Below, one piece after another: positions 60,812 to 64,000 of a stretch of 64,000 nt of DNA. Position 1 is the stretch's first letter, and the number at the start of each line of letters is the position of its first letter. The notes beneath the pieces were generated by a model. That model ran no database searches. It saw only the letters and a list, made by a program, of their open reading frames with translations, and was not told the DNA's origin. A program made the position numbers and the translations under genes. Source of the stretch: Gadus chalcogrammus (taxonomy: Eukaryota; Chordata; Actinopteri; Gadiformes; Gadidae); contig NC_079425.1 in assembly GCF_026213295.1 (NCBI RefSeq), positions 10,460,604-10,524,603 of the forward strand, read 5' to 3'.

Positions 60812-60972
60812 AGAGGGGGAGCAGGAGGAGGAGTCCCACATTTTTCACATTTTTCTCATGTTTTGTAGCTCCCTCCCTCTGCTGGGTCTAGTTAAGTGGT
60901 GACAGCTGAGCAGGGGGCTCACCAACACCCTTAAAAGCCAGGCCCACGCTGTTAACAGAGTAACTGGATGAC

Positions 60973-60974
<2 letters not shown>

Positions 60975-61022
<48 letters not shown>
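60975..61022. repeat. (CT)n microsatellite
   Basis: 24 CT units. Confidence 0.96.
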
Positions 61023-61027
<5 letters not shown>

Positions 61028-61798
61028 TGTTTCAAAATGCCTCATACCAGTATGAACATTTGTTACACCTTGACATTCCAATCAAAATAATCGATAGCAG
61101 AATGTTACGTTGCTTTATTTATATTCTTCTTAACCGTCCTGTGTTCCCTCACTGCAAGGCATAACGCTGTCTCGGGACATATCTCATCTCTATGTAACTG
61201 CTACTCATCCACCCTACTGTGCACTGCGCTGCTGTTACTGTGCACTTGTCCTGCCTCTGTGTCTGCACTGCACAGGCTGAAAAACTGTGCCTGGTTTGGA
61301 AAGCCGGAGATGTGCTTTGCACCCCGTCATCAACACAGAGAGTGAAAGAAATCCTGCTTGTTAGTGATCACAAACCCTCCTAAGTCCCATACAGCCAGAA
61401 CCCTGATGCCCGCGGCTCCACCAGTGTTCTCCCTTCTTCCCCATCTGCTCCTTCTCCAAGGCGAGCAAGCACACCGCGAGCCTCCCGCTAGCCTGCAGCG
61501 CTGCCCTGTCCCTGCAAGCCCTCCGTGGACCGGAGAGATGCAGGCTAGCCCCATTCTCTCTGCTTTCACTGCTCCAGCCAGCGGGAGGAATGAGGCTGTA
61601 TCTTCTGCACCGTACGCATCATCAATGTGAAGCAGCACTGGCGCTATGAGGGGAGCTCTAGCTCTGGTCGGCTAGCCTGTGGCTAGCAGCTAGCAGCAGA
61701 ATCTAGTCTGACTGAGTGACTGCATGAAGAATGACTCATGAAGGCTGTGCGGGAAACTGTGATACATAAGTACTTGTTCGTAAATAGATCTGAACTGT

Positions 61799-61799
<1 letters not shown>

Positions 61800-61840
<41 letters not shown>
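61800..61840. repeat. (CAT)n trinucleotide array
   Basis: About 13 ATC/CAT units; the poly-His frame across it is not a gene. Confidence 0.95.
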
Positions 61841-63349
61841 GCCACCGTGTGCAGTTAACTGGCATTATAGCCAGAGGTGATTCAACTGGGAAAAGCTTTA
61901 TATTTATATACCTAGTTTGTGTAGTGACTTTATTGTATACAAATCTTTCTCTATCATCTCTAAGACAAGAGAACGCATTTCCTCTTGCACAATATTTTAA
62001 GCTAGGCCTACACCCTGAAATTGTAATATCAGAGCAGAATTAACTTATGGATTTCCCATAAATGTTCATGACCCCTGACCCTGACTTAGCGATCAAGCCT
62101 TGGATAATGGACTGCATGCGTCTAGCACACCAAGGCCAGGGGGGGTCTGGGGAGCTTACAGAAACACACTGTGCATGAGACCCCCCACAAATAGTGTGCT
62201 TGAGCCTCAAAGGTTATCTCGTCGGTCCCTTATCACACATCCTTCAAATTATTTCCTTCTCGAGTGACTGAAGCCCTTCACACAGCTTCTAATAAACATC
62301 ACTTCTTCGGCAGTGTCTTCAGAAACTTGACCATTGTCGTGTAGAGCACATTCCTGTGTTCAGGAGGATTAGGCGGGAGCTAAATCCTTAAGCCTGAGCA
62401 CAATTGAAAACAACATTGTGTGCAACTGTGTTGTTGCCAAGATGCCTAATACAAGTGAGTCTGTGACCGTTCCATGTTCGGGTTTCAAGTACGCTACGTA
62501 CCCGCTATGCTAGTAGGTAGTAAAACAATGGTGGGGGTCGGGATAAGTTAAAAAAAAAAAAAAAAAAAAAAGTTAACGGTTACAGGTTAGAGGTCGGATA
62601 ATGGTGGTAAGCAGGAAAAAGGAAGGGAGAAAAATGGTAAGCTGCACCATCACTCTTTCTCAGGCTTGCGAAGCAGCCCACTCTCATTTCCCAATTGTAT
62701 CTGGAGGAGAAAAAAAAAAATGGAACTGGGGAGGAAACTCCACCTCTGTACGGCTGGACATCTGCCAGCAGCCTCAGGGTGGCTATGATGTCATCGAAGA
62801 CATGTTCCTCAACCCCACTTACCCGCTTCCCACTCCAAAGCCTGTCACTTCATTTCCTACGGGCATTCCAGCTATACATCTCCACCCCTCCACCCACCCA
62901 CATACAGAAAGCTATGTTGCAGCAGGAAAACATTACAGGCCTGTTCACAATGAGAAGAAGGTCAGCAAATGACTGTCAGCTGTAACACAGCTTTCTCTGA
63001 TTGAACTGCTTCAAATGTGTGAAATATGCAATAGTTCTCTCAATGGTTGGCAAACAAATTGCTGAATTGCGAAAAACTGAAAAGGGAGTTATTGTTCATT
63101 TGTCATCCTTGGGTGGTGCAGAGTTCATTCAATCCAGCCATACGCAAGCGCCTCCACACTCACACCAGGCCTCTGGAGTATGTAGGCTATCATCTGTAAA
63201 AAACTGAGCAAAATAGAACTTCTAATTTAGAGGTATTTAAAGGAAAAACATTTACGATTTTACATGCATAATTGTCTTTGAATTGCCAATATATGAACAG
63301 GTTGTAATTTATCTTAACAATTTGACCTACCTGCCTCTCTGTGATGTAG

Positions 63350-63655
63350 AACTGCCTGTGGGCAGATTTCTATTACATTGAACCCCAACGGTTTTGCTGG
63401 GAATAAAGAAGGAAGTGACGTCTACGCGTGCTTCAGAGTGCCATAGTATATAAAGAAGAGCTAGCCTTTAAACAGTGCGTACTATTATGTATTTAGTTTG
63501 TATTCATTTGTTCATATTGGATAGTCTGTTAGCATTATGAGTTCACTCGCACTCCAGTGCTCTCATTGTGCAAGCTCCAGCCTGCTGCAGTTCCCATACA
63601 GCCAAAGGGGGCAGTCAAGAGAGAAGTCTTCTGTTTCTTAAAAAGAATACCTTAA
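63350..63655 (+). mobile_element. Dispersed repeat copy B (LTR-like)
   Basis: Shares ordered blocks with 32550-32825 in the same orientation. It has AAAGAAGGAAGTGACGT followed about 35 bases later by TATATAAAG, the spacing of a Pol II core promoter as found in LTRs. No flanking internal retroelement region was seen. Confidence 0.4.
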
Positions 63656-64000
63656 ATAGCGCCTTCCTTTAATGGTTGTATTCATATGGCCCAAAACATA
63701 TGAAGAAAATTGGGGATGAGTTAAACCTTAGTATTAAGTATCACGTTTATGCTTTATTCTTTAAGAACCGTTAAGCTCTCTGATTCCTTTGTCTGCCTCG
63801 AGATTGGTACTCATGGTCATCGTCATGGTGTTCCACAAATTTGCTTGCCGTCCCAGGATTCCAAGCATCCTTCCAACGAGGTGAATGAACCGAATGAAAA
63901 CCATTGCACTTGTTGCTTTGTCTGTCTGTTTACAATTGCAGCATGGCAGTCTGCTCTTCATCAAAAAGAAAGCATAGCGAGGTGTTATGTGGGGAAGGGG

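Noticed and set aside
62601..62972. 123-codon + strand frame in rras2 intron 1
   Set aside because: No domain, signal peptide or homologue recognised; length is compatible with chance.

Overview
The window is vertebrate nuclear DNA, most likely from a teleost fish. Genes are split by introns with standard GT/AG sites, coding DNA is sparse, fish-type interspersed repeats are present, and very long dinucleotide microsatellites occur throughout. About 25 arrays, mostly GT/CA and GA/CT and often 100-150 bp, lie within 64 kb. That density is reminiscent of codfishes (Gadiformes), but the species cannot be fixed from the sequence alone.

Three protein-coding genes can be read exon by exon. (1) ric3 on the + strand has six coding exons from 15083 to 21166 and encodes 513 residues. 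It is the ER chaperone of nicotinic acetylcholine receptors and has an unusually long acidic C-terminal tail. (2) tub on the - strand has twelve coding exons from 40975 down to 24686 and encodes 493 residues, with an almost perfectly conserved tubby domain. A candidate alternative first exon lies 13.5 kb further upstream at 54507-54452. (3) rras2 (TC21) on the - strand is represented by coding exons 2-6 from 60240 down to 57271. Exon 1, which carries the P-loop, is not in the window and should lie beyond 64000. ric3 and tub converge tail to tail, as their orthologues do on human 11p15; rras2 lies upstream of tub in the same orientation.

Layout: 1-14.8 kb is non-coding, with microsatellites, transposon fragments and hairpins (by human synteny the lmo1 side, although no lmo1 exon is visible). 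14.8-21.3 kb is ric3. 21.3-24.7 kb is the convergent 3' region. 24.7-41 kb is tub, whose introns hold at least three non-autonomous DNA transposons. 41-54.5 kb is the tub upstream region, rich in microsatellites and carrying a 5S-derived SINE. 54.5-57.3 kb lies between the candidate tub exon and the rras2 stop. 57.3-64 kb is the rras2 body and part of its intron 1.

The most interesting structure is how microsatellites meet exons. rras2 exon 3 (the DTAGQE exon) is bracketed by complementary GT and CA arrays that could pair in the pre-mRNA. The 3' splice sites of rras2 exon 3 and tub exon 4 are both built directly from GT arrays. Several short perfect inverted repeats, a foldback element in ric3 intron 5, and an intact hAT-type MITE with an 8-bp target duplication are also reported. 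I found no clearly new protein system; the novelty is in regulatory and repeat architecture.
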